Shown here: positions 5,436 through 5,466 of the stretch, one piece after another
How the letters are laid out: the number at the start of each line of letters is the position of its first letter
Position numbering within the stretch: the stretch's first letter is position 1
DNA from: Desulfuromonadaceae bacterium GWC2_58_13
Lineage (GTDB): Bacteria; Desulfobacterota; Desulfuromonadia; Desulfuromonadales; Trichloromonadaceae
Length of the DNA: 5,466 nt
Assembly (NCBI GenBank): GCA_001825565.1
Contig: MHXM01000104.1
Span: forward strand, 3,540 to 9,005
Direction: 5' to 3'
Made by a program: the position numbers and the translations under genes
The notes under the pieces: generated by a model
Seen by the model: the letters and a program-made list of their open reading frames with translations, nothing else
The model's database searches: none
Told to the model about the DNA's origin: nothing

Positions 5436-5466
5436 TTACATCGACATCGCTGCCGCCAGGGGATGG
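5436..5466 (-). CDS. Possible 3' end of a convergent gene (9 codons and stop)
   Basis: On the minus strand the last bases read HPLAAAMSM then TAA (5438-5436), 23 nt before the bidirectional terminator. The placement and symmetry of the terminator suggest a real convergent gene end. Nine residues are too few to identify it, and the tail could be chance. Confidence 0.3.
   Translation of the reverse strand, partial: HPLAAAMSM

Overview
The window looks like the chromosome of a Gram-negative bacterium that makes exopolysaccharide and has a PEP-CTERM/exosortase (XrtA-type) system. The style of the genes (prsK-prsR pair, fused sigma-54 activator, UspA-like protein, FmdB zinc ribbon, moderate GC) fits a Desulfuromonadales/Geobacterales relative (former Deltaproteobacteria). 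That taxonomic guess is inference from protein flavour only. No exosortase or PEP-CTERM substrate lies inside the window; the cluster presumably continues to the left.

Layout. Bases 1-534 hold the C-terminal part of the sensor kinase PrsK. After 21 nt comes prsR (556-1926, TTG start), a complete REC-AAA+-Fis sigma-54 response regulator. A 379-nt non-coding stretch (1927-2305) follows, rich in inverted and direct repeats, with one weak -24/-12-like sequence. It leads into a 586-residue secreted subtilisin-family protease (2306-4066) with an I9/fervidolysin-like propeptide, a full Asp-His-Ser catalytic set and two C-terminal Ig-like repeats, closed by a strong terminator (4085-4116).

The minus strand from 4756 down to about 4117 looks like a graveyard. 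It holds a signal-peptide-bearing ORF with a good ribosome site that soon stops looking like protein, an out-of-frame fragment resembling the late part of a ModA-type binding protein, and the first ~93 residues of a universal stress protein whose second half is gone. A 372-nt AT-richer intergenic stretch follows, with a TTGACA promoter in front of a small FmdB-family zinc-ribbon gene (5129-5380) and a textbook bidirectional terminator. The last 31 bases may be the 3' end of a convergent minus-strand gene.

Working model: PrsK senses an unknown signal and phosphorylates PrsR, which activates sigma-54 promoters of PEP-CTERM/EPS genes. The adjacent secreted protease could be a member of that regulon, acting on extracellular or matrix proteins; the promoter evidence for this is weak. 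The most unusual parts are the structured leader of the protease gene and the fragmented minus-strand region.
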